In this document: in pieces, positions 43,200 through 51,254 of the stretch
How the letters are laid out: each line of letters opens with the position of its first letter
How positions within the stretch are numbered: the stretch's first letter is position 1
NCBI GenBank assembly: GCA_963736505.1
Contig: CAVTOZ010000001.1
Coordinates: forward strand, 558,001 to 622,000
Source of the DNA: Solirubrobacter sp963736505
GTDB taxonomy: Bacteria; Actinomycetota; Thermoleophilia; Solirubrobacterales; Solirubrobacteraceae
DNA: 64,000 nt
Reading direction: 5' to 3'
The notes under the pieces: generated by a model
What the model saw: only the letters and a program-made list of their open reading frames with translations
What the model was told of the DNA's origin: nothing
Databases searched by the model: none
Made by a program: the position numbers and the translations under genes

Positions 43200-43367
43200 G
43201 GAGCCCGACCAAAGAACCCCGGTGCGCCCGGTGCGGGCCATCCGCGGCGCCATGCGCCACCGTCGAGGCTCAACGTGCTGGCGCACGCCTTCGCGTTCGC
43301 CGGCGCCCCCTGGCATCCACGGCTGGCCCACCCCGGACGGACCGGATCTTCTTGGCCGAACTCGAGG

Positions 43368-44168
43368 TCAAGCCGCGGCGACCCAGCCTGCCAGCTCCGT
43401 GTCCCCTTGCAGGCGATCCAGGGCGGCCGCCTCGAGCTGGCGCACGCGCTCCGGCGAGAGGCCGACGGCGGTCCCGACGGCGCCGAGCGTGCGCTGTCCC
43501 TGGCCGTCGAGGCCGTAGCGCAGCCACATCACGTCGCGGTCGCGGCCGTCGAGCCGGTCCAGCGAGCGGCGGATCGCGCGCCGGCGCTCGGCGGCGAGCG
43601 CGACGTCGATCGGCGACGCGTCGTCGGCGCCCGCGAGCAGCTCGCTGAGCTTGCCGCTGCCGTCGCCCACGGGCGCGTCGAGCGAGGCGACCGGCGCGTC
43701 GGCGCGGCGCACGCGCTCGACGGCGGACTCCTTCATGCCCGTCGCCTCCGCCAGTGCGGCCGCGTTCGGCTCGCGCCCGTGCTCGAGCAGGCCGCGCTCG
43801 GCGCGCGCGAGCCGGTCGGCCTCCAGGTGCTGCGGCGCCGGCAGGCGCACGAGCCGGCTCGTGTTGGCCAGCGCGTGCGTGATCGCCTGGCGGATCCACG
43901 GCACCGCGTAGGTCGAGAAGCGCGTCCCGCGCCGCCAGTCGTACTTCTCGGACGCGCGGATCAGGCCGACGACGCCCTCCTGCAGCAGATCCTCCATCGG
44001 CAGCCCGCGCCCGACGTACCGCCGCGCCACCGACGCGACGAGCCGCAGGTTGGAGCTGACCAACCGTTCCTTCGCGTCCAGATCGCCGCGCTCGATTCGC
44101 TGCGCGAGGCGCTTCTCCTCGGCGGCGGTAAGCAGTCGGTGCTCGGCGAACGCTCGCTCACTCGTCAT
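43368..44168 (-). CDS. Sigma-70 family RNA polymerase sigma factor
   Basis: A 266-residue sigma factor with regions 2, 3 and 4. Region 2 is clear (NLRLVASVARRYVGRGLPMEDLLQEGVVGLIRASEKYDWRRGTRFSTYAVPWIRQAI, read in parts, about 40-95). Region 3 follows, and region 4 ends with an SPERVRQLEAAALDRL recognition helix. It lacks region 1.1 and the long acidic insert of the primary sigma factor, so it is a group 2/3 alternative sigma, perhaps stress-related. ATG at 44168. An inverted repeat and a TAGTCT box lie upstream; no anti-sigma gene is visible. Confidence 0.88.
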   Translation of the reverse strand: MTSERAFAEHRLLTAAEEKRLAQRIERGDLDAKERLVSSNLRLVASVARRYVGRGLPMEDLLQEGVVGLIRASEKYDWRRGTRFSTYAVPWIRQAITHALANTSRLVRLPAPQHLEADRLARAERGLLEHGREPNAAALAEATGMKESAVERVRRADAPVASLDAPVGDGSGKLSELLAGADDASPIDVALAAERRRAIRRSLDRLDGRDRDVMWLRYGLDGQGQRTLGAVGTAVGLSPERVRQLEAAALDRLQGDTELAGWVAAA

Positions 44169-44182
44169 GGGACCCAGTCCTG

Positions 44183-44234
44183 GTTCAAACGCTTGTTTCG
44201 ACAGACTATTCGGTCATCATACGCTCGTTTGAAC
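44183..44234. promoter_or_regulatory. Inverted repeat flanking the sigma-gene promoter
   Basis: GTTCAAACG (44183-44191) and CGTTTGAAC (44226-44234) are perfect 9-bp arms 34 nt apart. TAGTCT on the minus strand (44208-44203) lies between them as a likely -10 box. The two arms could be sites of one regulator, or AAAC-rich -35 elements of an alternative sigma. Confidence 0.5.
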
Positions 44235-44282
44235 GCGGGCCGGAATGGTGCTTCCACCCGACGGGGGGTAATGCCTGCGGTA

Positions 44283-44930
44283 CTAGGCCGGGAGGGCCGC
44301 GGGGACCAGCGCCGTGGCCGGCGCGCGCAGCCCGGCGGCGAGGAACGTCACGAGCCGGGCACGCAGCTCCTGGCACCCGCCCGCCACCGGCAGGCAGGCC
44401 GCGGGCGTGTCGAACGCGCCCGTCAGGTGCGCGCCGACGACGGCGAACATCGAGCGCATGCGCAGCCACAGCTCCTCGCGCGGGAGCTCGGGCAGCGCGC
44501 GCTCGAGCATCACGAGCTGGCGCTTCTCGGCCTCGGCGACCTCGGCCTTGACGAGCGCGCGCATCTCCGGGTCCGGGTCCACGAACAGGCGCCCGAGCAA
44601 ACGGATCACGCGCGAGGCGTCCGGGTCGGCGCCGATGCGCTCGATCAGCGGGCTGATGATCGCGTCCACGATCGCCTCGACGCTGGGGTCCTCCTCGAGC
44701 GCGTCGAGCCGGCGCCGGCGCTCCTCGACGACCGGGCCGAGCGCGCGGTGCACGACGGCCTCCAGCAGCGCCTGCTTGGAGCCGAAGTGGTAGTTGACGG
44801 CCGCGATGTTGGCCGCCGCCTCGGTCGTGACCGTGCGCATCGTGGTCGCCTGGTAGCCGTACTCCGCGAACAGGCGCTCCGCCGTGTCGAGCAGGCGTTC
44901 GCGAGTCGTGTCGGCGGGGTCGCAGAACAT
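44283..44930 (-). CDS. TetR-family regulator (CerR/AcrR-like)
   Basis: A 215-residue TetR protein. N-terminal helix-turn-helix (TRERLLDTAERLFAEYGYQATTMRTV ... AAVNYHFGSKQALLEAV). The C-terminal half resembles the group with a large ligand domain (DUF1956-like). Divergent from ogt with 56 bp between, where a palindrome lies; also upstream of the sigma gene on the same strand. The regulated gene is probably ogt or itself. Confidence 0.9.
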   Translation of the reverse strand: MFCDPADTTRERLLDTAERLFAEYGYQATTMRTVTTEAAANIAAVNYHFGSKQALLEAVVHRALGPVVEERRRRLDALEEDPSVEAIVDAIISPLIERIGADPDASRVIRLLGRLFVDPDPEMRALVKAEVAEAEKRQLVMLERALPELPREELWLRMRSMFAVVGAHLTGAFDTPAACLPVAGGCQELRARLVTFLAAGLRAPATALVPAALPA

Positions 44931-44943
44931 CGGGGACCGGGTT

Positions 44944-44961
44944 CGAGTCTAATCACACTCG
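44944..44961. promoter_or_regulatory. Palindrome between tetR and ogt
   Basis: CGAGT-CTAATCAC-ACTCG, 5-bp arms, centred between the two divergent genes. A plausible TetR operator, but short. Confidence 0.4.
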
Positions 44962-44986
44962 CGGCCCCCGACCCGTTGAACCGGAC

Positions 44987-45451
44987 ATGCATACGGCATT
45001 GATCCCCAGCCCGATCGGCCCGCTGTTCGTCGAGGGCGACGAGCGCGGCCTCACGCGCCTGTACACCGACGGTCATCGCCTCCACGCCGAGGCGGGACCC
45101 GACGACGGCACCTTCGCGCGCGTGGCCGAGCAGCTCGACGCCTACTTCGCGGGCGAGCTGAAGCGCTTCGACATCCCGCTCAACCCGCGCGGGACCGAGT
45201 TCGAGCTGCGCGTGTGGGACGCGCTCGCCGAGATCCCGTACGGCGAGACCGTGTCCTACGGCGAGCTCGCGCGCGAGCTCGGCAGCGTCCCGCGCGCGGT
45301 CGGCGGCGCCAATGCGCGCAACCCGATCAGCATCGTCGTCCCCTGCCACCGCGTGGTCGGCTCGACCGGGAACCTGACCGGCTACGCCGGCGGCCTGGAG
45401 GCCAAGCGGAGACTGCTCGATCACGAGGCGAGAGCGAAGCGGTCTCTGTAA
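44987..45451 (+). CDS. ogt: Methylated-DNA--protein-cysteine methyltransferase
   Basis: A 154-residue O6-alkylguanine-DNA alkyltransferase. The active-site motif is IVVPCHRVVG (cysteine near residue 121), with the helix-turn-helix region FELRVWDALAEIPYGETVSYGELAREL upstream and the arginine finger segment nearby. It repairs O6-methylguanine by moving the alkyl group to its own cysteine, once per molecule. Short form without the AdaA regulatory domain. Divergent from a TetR gene. Confidence 0.95.
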   Translation: MHTALIPSPIGPLFVEGDERGLTRLYTDGHRLHAEAGPDDGTFARVAEQLDAYFAGELKRFDIPLNPRGTEFELRVWDALAEIPYGETVSYGELARELGSVPRAVGGANARNPISIVVPCHRVVGSTGNLTGYAGGLEAKRRLLDHEARAKRSL

Positions 45452-45505
45452 CCCCTCGTGCGCGAACCGGGGTCGCCCGCAGGGCGAGAGCCGGGCGCGC
45501 AGGGG

Positions 45506-45511
45506 TAAGTT
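45506..45511 (+). promoter_or_regulatory. -10 box of a leaderless aldo/keto reductase promoter
   Basis: TAAGTT ends 6 nt before ATG 45518; no Shine-Dalgarno. Confidence 0.5.
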
Positions 45512-45517
45512 CGTGGG

Positions 45518-46540
45518 ATGGAGTACCGCACACTCGGTAAGACAGGCGTCCAGGTCAGCCCCCTCTGCCTCGGCGCCATGATGTTCGGGGCCTGGGGCAA
45601 CCCGGACCACGACGACTCGATCCGGATCATCCACCGCGCGCTCGACGCGGGGATCAACTTCATCGACACCGCCGACGTCTACTCGCGCGGCGAGTCGGAG
45701 GAGATCGTCGCCAAGGCGCTCTCCGACGGCCGCCGCGACGATGTCGTGCTCGCCACCAAGTTCCACGGCGTGATGGGCGACGACCCCAACCACAAGGGCA
45801 ACTCGCGGCGCTGGATCATGCGCGCCGTCGAGGACTCGCTGCGGCGGCTCAACACCGACCACATCGACCTCTACCAGGTCCACCGTCCCGAGGACGAGAC
45901 CGACGTCGAGGAGACGCTGTCGGCGCTGACGGACCTGGTGCGCGCGGGCAAGGTCCGCTACATCGGCTCCTCGACGTTCCCCGCGTCGCAGATCGTCGAG
46001 GCGCAGTGGGAGGCGCGCGGCGGCCAGTTCGCGCGCTTCGTCTGCGAGCAGCCGCCGTACTCGATGCTCGTGCGCGGGATCGAGACCGACGTGCTGCCGA
46101 CGATCGAGCGCCACGGCATGGGCGCGATCGTGTGGAGCCCGCTGGCCGGCGGCTGGCTGTCCGGCCGCTACCGCAAGGGCGCGGAGTTGCCGACGTCCAG
46201 CCGCGCCGACCGGCTGCCCCAGCGCTTCGACCTGTCGATCGAGGGCAACCAGCGCAAGCTCGACGCCGCCGACGCGCTCGGGAAGCTCGCCGACGAGGCG
46301 GGCGTCCCGCTCGTGCAGCTCGCGATCGCGTGGGCGATCAACCATCCCGCGGTCACCAGCGCGATCATCGGACCGAGGACGATGGAGCACCTCGAGTCGC
46401 AGCTGCCGGCGGCGGAGCTGGAGCTCGGCGACGAGCTGCTCGACCGGATCGACGAGATCGTCCCGCCGGGCCTGAACCTCAATCACGCGGACAGCGGCTA
46501 CGCGAACCCGGCTCTCGAGCCGGACGCGCGCAGACGCTGA
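45518..46540 (+). CDS. Aldo/keto reductase
   Basis: A 340-residue NADPH-dependent AKR with the TIM-barrel signature. Catalytic residues are in FIDTADVYSRGESEE (Asp and Tyr, about 48-62), VVLATKFHG (Lys, about 78) and DLYQVHRPEDET (His, about 128). The C-terminal cofactor segment is AIIGPRTMEHLE. Close to the YajO/general stress AKR groups; the carbonyl substrate is unknown. A strong hairpin terminator lies 16 bp after the stop. Confidence 0.93.
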   Translation: MEYRTLGKTGVQVSPLCLGAMMFGAWGNPDHDDSIRIIHRALDAGINFIDTADVYSRGESEEIVAKALSDGRRDDVVLATKFHGVMGDDPNHKGNSRRWIMRAVEDSLRRLNTDHIDLYQVHRPEDETDVEETLSALTDLVRAGKVRYIGSSTFPASQIVEAQWEARGGQFARFVCEQPPYSMLVRGIETDVLPTIERHGMGAIVWSPLAGGWLSGRYRKGAELPTSSRADRLPQRFDLSIEGNQRKLDAADALGKLADEAGVPLVQLAIAWAINHPAVTSAIIGPRTMEHLESQLPAAELELGDELLDRIDEIVPPGLNLNHADSGYANPALEPDARRR

Positions 46541-46556
46541 ACCGCGAAGTTGGCTT

Positions 46557-46587
46557 ACGCCGGGCGGTCATCTGGACCGCCCGGCGT
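46557..46587. terminator. Bidirectional hairpin terminator
   Basis: ACGCCGGGCGGTC (46557-46569) pairs perfectly over 13 bp with GACCGCCCGGCGT (46575-46587), loop ATCTG. It sits between the AKR gene and the convergent 35-aa zinc-ribbon gene and can end both. Confidence 0.8.
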
Positions 46588-46595
46588 CGCTGTGA

Positions 46596-46703
46596 CTACC
46601 GGGGCGTCTCGTCGAGCGTTCCGCCGCAGTGGGGGCACGATGCCCTTTGTGCGACGCGCTCGCCGGGCCAAAGCCGGAGGCAGCGAAGGCAAAGGATCCT
46701 CAT
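46596..46703 (-). CDS. 35-aa zinc-ribbon miniprotein
   Basis: A very short gene that is easy to miss. ATG at 46703 follows an ideal Shine-Dalgarno (GGAGGATCT), and the frame encodes MRILCLRCLRLWPGERVAQ followed by RASCPHCGGTLDETPR, then stops. Two CxxC pairs 18-20 residues apart make a rubredoxin-like/zinc-ribbon knuckle. It ends just before a shared terminator. Divergent from the glucan phosphorylase. Function unknown; it could be an adaptor protein. Confidence 0.65.
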   Translation of the reverse strand: MRILCLRCLRLWPGERVAQRASCPHCGGTLDETPR

Positions 46704-46803
46704 AGATCCTCCTTTCCGGAGCCGGGGCGCATGCGTGGGGGCCGCTGCGCCGCCTCGGCTCCCTATGCACTCTATCGGCCCGCGCCCTTTCCGCTTGAGT
46801 GCC

Positions 46804-46809
46804 TATCCT
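46804..46809 (+). promoter_or_regulatory. -10 box of a leaderless glucan phosphorylase promoter
   Basis: TATCCT ends 7 nt before GTG 46817. This supports that start over the GTG at 46799, which lies upstream of the box. Confidence 0.5.
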
Positions 46810-46816
46810 GCGGCGC

Positions 46817-48949
46817 GTGCAAGCTGGCCGACGCGATCTGGAGCGCGCTGCCTCGGCGCTCGCTTCTCGCCTTCCCGAGTCGCTGGGCGTCTTCGCGCGC
46901 CTCGCCTACAACTACCGCTGGTCATGGACGCCCGATGGGCCGGACGTGTTCCGCGCGATCGACCCCGAGCGCTGGGAGCGCGTGGCCGAGAACCCGGTCC
47001 GGCTCCTGCAGGAGGCCGATACCGAGCGGCTCACCGCCGCGGCCTGCGACGCGGCGCTGCTGGGCCGCGCCGCCGCGCTCGAGCAGGCGATCGCCGCCGA
47101 CCTCGCGCGGCCGCCGCGCGAAGGCGTCGCGACGCCCGCGCGTCCGATCGCGTACTTCTCCGCCGAGTACGGCGTCCACGGGTCGCTCCCGATCTACTCG
47201 GGCGGCCTCGGCGCGCTCGCCGGGGACTACCTGAAGGAGGTGTCGGACCGCGCGCTGCCGCTGGTGGCCGTCGGGCTGATGTACCGCAACGGCTACTTCC
47301 GCCAGCGCATCGACCGCGGCGGCTGGCAGCACGAGTACTGGGTCGACACCGACCCGGATCGTCTGCCCGCCGCGCTCGTGCGCGGCGACGACGGCGAGCC
47401 GGTGACGGTCACCGCGCCCGTCGGCGACGAGCTCGTCACCGCGCAGATCTGGCGCGTCGACGTCGGCCGCGTGCCGCTGTTCCTGCTCGACGCCGAGCGG
47501 CCGGAGAACAGCGAGACCGGGCGCTGGATCACCTCCAAGCTCTACATCTCCGACGAGGACATGCGGCTGGCGCAGTACGTCCTGCTCGGGATCGGCGGCG
47601 TGCAGGCGCTGGCGGCGCTCGGGATCGAGCCGGGCATCGTGCACCTCAACGAGGGGCACGCGGCCTTCGTCACGCTCGAGATGGCGCGGCGCGAGACCAG
47701 CGGCGCCGGCTCGCTGAAGGCGGCGCTGGAGATCGCGCGCCGGCGCACGGTGTTCACCACGCACACGCCGGTCCCGGCCGGCAACGACACGTACCCCGCC
47801 GGCCAGGTCGCCGAGGTGCTGGGGCAGATCGCCGGGACGCTCGGGATCGCGCCGGAGGAGATCGTCTCGCTCGGGCGCACCAACCCCGAGGAGGCGGCGG
47901 AGCCGTTCGGCGTGACGCAGTTCGCGCTGCGCACGTCGCGCACCGCCAACGGCGTCAGCCGCCGCCACGGCGAGGTCGCGCGCGAGATGTGGCAGCCGAT
48001 GTGGGCCGACCGCGAGGTCGACGACGTCCCGATCGACTACGTGACCAACGGCGTGCACCTGCCGACGTGGATCGGCAAGCCGATGTGGCAGCTGCTCGAC
48101 AAGCACCTCGGCGACGGCTGGTTGGACCGCGCGACCGACCCCGCGACGTGGGCGCCGGTCGACGACATCCCGGACGCCGAGCTGTGGGCGGTCCGGCGCG
48201 AGCAGCGCTCGCAGCTGATCGACTACGTCCGCCACCGCGCGGTCGTCGACCGGCTCGCGCGCGACGAGCCGCGCCCGTACGCCGAGGCCGCCGCCGAGTT
48301 CGACCCGGACGTCCTGACGATCGGGTTCGCCCGCCGCCTGGCGACCTACAAGCGCCTGAACCTGCTGCTGCAGGACGTCGACCGGGCGATCCGCCTGGTC
48401 GGCGGCGACCGCCCGATCCAGGTGCTGCTGGCCGGCAAGGCGCACCCGCGCGACGACCAGGGCAAGGCGCTCGTCCAGGGCCTGTTCAAGATGAAGCAGG
48501 CGCCGAACTTCGCCAACCGCGTCGCCTACCTCGACGACTACGACCTGCGCATGGCGTCCCACCTCGTGCGCGGCTGCGACGTCTGGATCAACCTCCCGCG
48601 CCCGCCGCTGGAGGCGTCCGGCACGTCCGGGATGAAGAACACCGCCAACGGCGGCCTGCACCTGTCGGTGCTCGACGGCTGGTGGGCCGAAGGGTACGAC
48701 GGCGCCAACGGCTGGGCGCTGTCAGGCGAGACCGACCACGACCACGGCGCCCAGGACGCCCGCCACGCGGCGGAGCTGTTCCGGCTGCTCGAGGAGGAGG
48801 TCGGGCCGGAGTTCTACGCCCGCGACGGCGACGGGCTCCCGGCGGCGTGGCTCACGCGCGTGCGCAACTCGCTGCGCACCTGCGGGCCGGAGTTCGGCGC
48901 CGGGCGGATGCTCGAGGACTACGAGCGAAAGGTCTATCGGGCCGGCTAG
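46817..48949 (+). CDS. glgP: Alpha-glucan (glycogen) phosphorylase, short form
   Basis: A 710-residue phosphorylase that releases glucose-1-phosphate from glycogen-like glucans. It has the N-terminal domain typical of the short actinobacterial/thermophile form (LAYNYRWSWTPDG), IYSGGLGALAGDYLKEVSD (about 130), NEGHAAFVTLE (about 280) and the PLP-lysine motif GTSGMKNTANGGLHLSVLDGWW, read in parts (about 604-625). Length is shorter than the 800-residue animal/E. coli type. The GTG start at 46817 is preferred from the promoter spacing; 46799 is the alternative. It overlaps the next convergent gene by 4 bp. Confidence 0.92.
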   Translation: MQAGRRDLERAASALASRLPESLGVFARLAYNYRWSWTPDGPDVFRAIDPERWERVAENPVRLLQEADTERLTAAACDAALLGRAAALEQAIAADLARPPREGVATPARPIAYFSAEYGVHGSLPIYSGGLGALAGDYLKEVSDRALPLVAVGLMYRNGYFRQRIDRGGWQHEYWVDTDPDRLPAALVRGDDGEPVTVTAPVGDELVTAQIWRVDVGRVPLFLLDAERPENSETGRWITSKLYISDEDMRLAQYVLLGIGGVQALAALGIEPGIVHLNEGHAAFVTLEMARRETSGAGSLKAALEIARRRTVFTTHTPVPAGNDTYPAGQVAEVLGQIAGTLGIAPEEIVSLGRTNPEEAAEPFGVTQFALRTSRTANGVSRRHGEVAREMWQPMWADREVDDVPIDYVTNGVHLPTWIGKPMWQLLDKHLGDGWLDRATDPATWAPVDDIPDAELWAVRREQRSQLIDYVRHRAVVDRLARDEPRPYAEAAAEFDPDVLTIGFARRLATYKRLNLLLQDVDRAIRLVGGDRPIQVLLAGKAHPRDDQGKALVQGLFKMKQAPNFANRVAYLDDYDLRMASHLVRGCDVWINLPRPPLEASGTSGMKNTANGGLHLSVLDGWWAEGYDGANGWALSGETDHDHGAQDARHAAELFRLLEEEVGPEFYARDGDGLPAAWLTRVRNSLRTCGPEFGAGRMLEDYERKVYRAG

Positions 48950-49854
48950 AGGTGCACGGCGGCGAGCCGTGAGTAGCGGTCGGGACCGTCCTGCACGGGC
49001 TCGACGTGCGCGTTGAGCCAGCAGTGCTCGGCGCGCAGCGCGTGCGCGAAGCGGTGCGCGCGGGCGAGGTCGCTCGTCCACACCGAGGCGCGCTCGCCGG
49101 CGCGCGCGAGCGCGACGGCCTCGTCCTCGTCGTCGAACGGCAGGATCGTGATCACGGGGCCGGCGAGCTCGACGTCGACGCCGTCGATCACGGTCGGCTT
49201 GAGCTCGCCGCCGGCGATCCCGCCGGACAGGACGTGCTCGCGCGCGGACTCCGGGATCTCCTGCGTGGCGGGCACGCGCTCGGTCATGTTGCGCGCGCGC
49301 ACCGGCGCGATCTCGCACACGCGGTCGTAGAGCGCCCGCTGCACGATCAGGCGCGTGCCGAACGCGATCGCGGCGGCCGGATCGCCGTCCTCGAACAGGA
49401 TCACCGGGGTCGGCCCGGTCGCCGGGACGCGCACGAGGTCGACGCCGGGCTGGCCGGCGAGGTCGGCCCCGTAGACGAGGTTGAAGACGCCGGCCGGGAG
49501 GTCGGTGCGGTCGAGGTCCGCGGCGAGGTCGGTCGCCTCGCCGGTGGCGACGACGACGGCGTTGCCGGCGGCGAGCGCTGGACCGACCTGCTCGAGCCCG
49601 TGCAGGGCGACGACGCCGAGCGGCACGCGGATCTCGTAGTCGAGCCGGTCGCCGTCGCGCACGGCGCTCCCGCCGCGGCGTGAGAGCGCATCGGCCGCCT
49701 GGAAGAAGCGGGCCTCGCGGAGCAGGCGGGCACGGTCGGCGATCGCGCGCCGCGGCCACGGTCCGACGCTGACGGCGCGGCGCGCGGCGGCCACCGCGGC
49801 GTCGACGTCCGCGTCGTCGGTGAACCCGCCGTCGATGTAGTGGCGCGGCGTCAG
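48946..49854 (-). CDS. Degenerate aldehyde-dehydrogenase-like protein
   Basis: About 302 residues with the ALDH fold but shorter than real ALDHs (about 480). The N-terminus (HYIDGGFTDDADVDAAVAAARRA) and GVFNLVYG are ALDH-like. However, the catalytic cysteine position is occupied by FGTRLIVQRALYDR with no Cys, and the ELGG glutamate is not seen, so it is probably not an active dehydrogenase. No ATG/GTG/TTG precedes the conserved N-terminus. CTG at 49854 overlaps the upstream stop (CTGA) and would be a coupled start. It may be a scaffold or binding protein. Confidence 0.6.
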   Translation of the reverse strand: MTPRHYIDGGFTDDADVDAAVAAARRAVSVGPWPRRAIADRARLLREARFFQAADALSRRGGSAVRDGDRLDYEIRVPLGVVALHGLEQVGPALAAGNAVVVATGEATDLAADLDRTDLPAGVFNLVYGADLAGQPGVDLVRVPATGPTPVILFEDGDPAAAIAFGTRLIVQRALYDRVCEIAPVRARNMTERVPATQEIPESAREHVLSGGIAGGELKPTVIDGVDVELAGPVITILPFDDEDEAVALARAGERASVWTSDLARAHRFAHALRAEHCWLNAHVEPVQDGPDRYSRLAAVHL

Positions 49855-50321
49855 GGCCGGGTCTCGGTGCGGCTCGGGTCGGTGGTCGAGCTGTTGTCGG
49901 ACGCCGGCGTGTTCGTCGCGGTCGCCGTCGCGCTCGCGGTCGGCGTCGGCGTCGCGGTCGGCGCGGCTGACGCCGTCGGCGCGGCCGTCGGCGCGGCGGT
50001 CGGCACCGGGGTGACCGTCGGGACCGCGCCGGCGGCGGGCAGGCGCTGGTCGACCTCGCGCCGGATCTGCTCGATCTGCTGGTCGATCCGGTTGACCTGC
50101 GTGTCGACGTGGTCCTGCACGCGGTTGGCGACGAGCAGGAAGATCACGAACATGCCGGCCAGCATCACGACGACCGCCGCCGTCAGCATCCACGCGAACA
50201 CGGCCACGCTCTGGCTGCGGAAGCGCGCGCGGCAGTACGGGCAGCGCGGCCCGGTCGCCCACGAGATGCGAGCGCACTTCGGACACACGCGCTGCGGAGG
50301 CGCGCTGACGGAACCCTCCAT
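49851..50321 (-). CDS. Zinc-ribbon membrane protein with Pro/Thr tail
   Basis: A 156-residue protein: an N-terminal zinc ribbon (RVCPKCARISWATGPRCPYCRARF, two CxxC pairs, read in parts), one membrane helix (VFAWMLTAAVVVMLAGMFVIFLLV, about 42-65) and a short coiled coil (DHVDTQVNRIDQQIEQIRREVDQR). It ends in a Thr/Pro/Ala-rich tail. Cytoplasmic ribbon and extracellular tail are the likely topology. Family unknown; it resembles small envelope adaptor proteins. It is coupled to the ALDH-like gene. Confidence 0.7.
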   Translation of the reverse strand: MEGSVSAPPQRVCPKCARISWATGPRCPYCRARFRSQSVAVFAWMLTAAVVVMLAGMFVIFLLVANRVQDHVDTQVNRIDQQIEQIRREVDQRLPAAGAVPTVTPVPTAAPTAAPTASAAPTATPTPTASATATATNTPASDNSSTTDPSRTETRP

Positions 50322-50339
50322 GCCCCACAGCCTAGGAGG

Positions 50340-51194
50340 TCATGAGAGCAGCGCGACGAGCCGTGCGACGGCCGGGCGCGGCGGCCCGGCGAGCCGCAGG
50401 CCGAGCAGCGGCAGCGTCACGCCGTCTTTCAGGGCGACCTCGCGCGTGTCGGGGCCCGTCGGCCAGCCCTCGGGAACGATCGCGACGGCGTCCATGAGCG
50501 CGAGGTCGACCAGCTCGGCCGCGCCGGTCACGCCGGCCTCCACCGGCGTCACGGTCGCTCCGGCGGCGCGGCAGAGGCCGACCAGCAGGTCGGTGTACGC
50601 CGTGCCCGGGCGGCTCCACGTGTACAGGCGCTCGCCGTCGAGGTCGGCCAGCGAGGCCTCGCCGGTGAGGCGGTGCGCGACCGGCACGACGAGCGCGGCC
50701 GGGCTCGGCCGCAGCGTCACGCGCTCGAGCTTCGGCGCGCCCGCCGACGTGCGCGCGAGCACGACGTCGGCGGCGCCGTCGCGCAGCGACCGGGCGATCT
50801 CGCCGGGGCGGAGCTCGCGCAGGGCGATCGACAGCTCCGGCGCGTCGCGGTGCAGCTCGCGCAGCGCGTCGCGCAGCACGCGCGGGCCGACGGCCGGCGT
50901 GGAACCGATCCTCAGTGCACCGGCCAGGCCGCGGCCGTAGTCCCGTGCGCGCGTGAACGCCGCGTCGGCGGCGGAGACGACCTCGCGCGCGTCGGCGCGC
51001 AGCGCCTCCCCCGCCTCGGTCAGCCGCACCTCGCGGCTGGTCCGCTCCAGCAGCTCGACGCCGAGCTCGGCCTCCAGCTGGGCGACCGACTTCGAGACCG
51101 CCTGCTGCGCCATGTGCAGCCGCTCGGCGGCGCGCGTGAAGTTCAGCTCCTGCGCGACGGCGAGGAACGCGCGCAGGTGGCGCAGCTCAGGCAC
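50340..51194 (-). CDS. LysR-family regulator
   Basis: A 284-residue LTTR. Winged helix at the N-terminus (LRHLRAFLAVAQELNFTRAAERLHMAQQAVSKSVAQLEAELG, read in parts, about 4-45), then a two-lobed ligand domain (ALRIGSTPAVGPRVLRDAL...). GTG start at 51194. Divergent from the aldo/keto reductase at 51255 with 60 bp between, so that gene is the likely target, activated by an unknown aldehyde or aromatic ligand. Confidence 0.9.
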   Translation of the reverse strand: MPELRHLRAFLAVAQELNFTRAAERLHMAQQAVSKSVAQLEAELGVELLERTSREVRLTEAGEALRADAREVVSAADAAFTRARDYGRGLAGALRIGSTPAVGPRVLRDALRELHRDAPELSIALRELRPGEIARSLRDGAADVVLARTSAGAPKLERVTLRPSPAALVVPVAHRLTGEASLADLDGERLYTWSRPGTAYTDLLVGLCRAAGATVTPVEAGVTGAAELVDLALMDAVAIVPEGWPTGPDTREVALKDGVTLPLLGLRLAGPPRPAVARLVALLS

Positions 51195-51254
51195 AACGTC
51201 TGCTTGTCGCTCGACACGAAACGGCTGTTGGGAACGCGCGCATCCGACGCGATC

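Noticed and set aside
49851..50328. ALDH-like frame extended upstream to 50328
   Set aside because: The extension overlaps the zinc-ribbon gene and has no ALDH-like residues; the conserved part begins after 49854.
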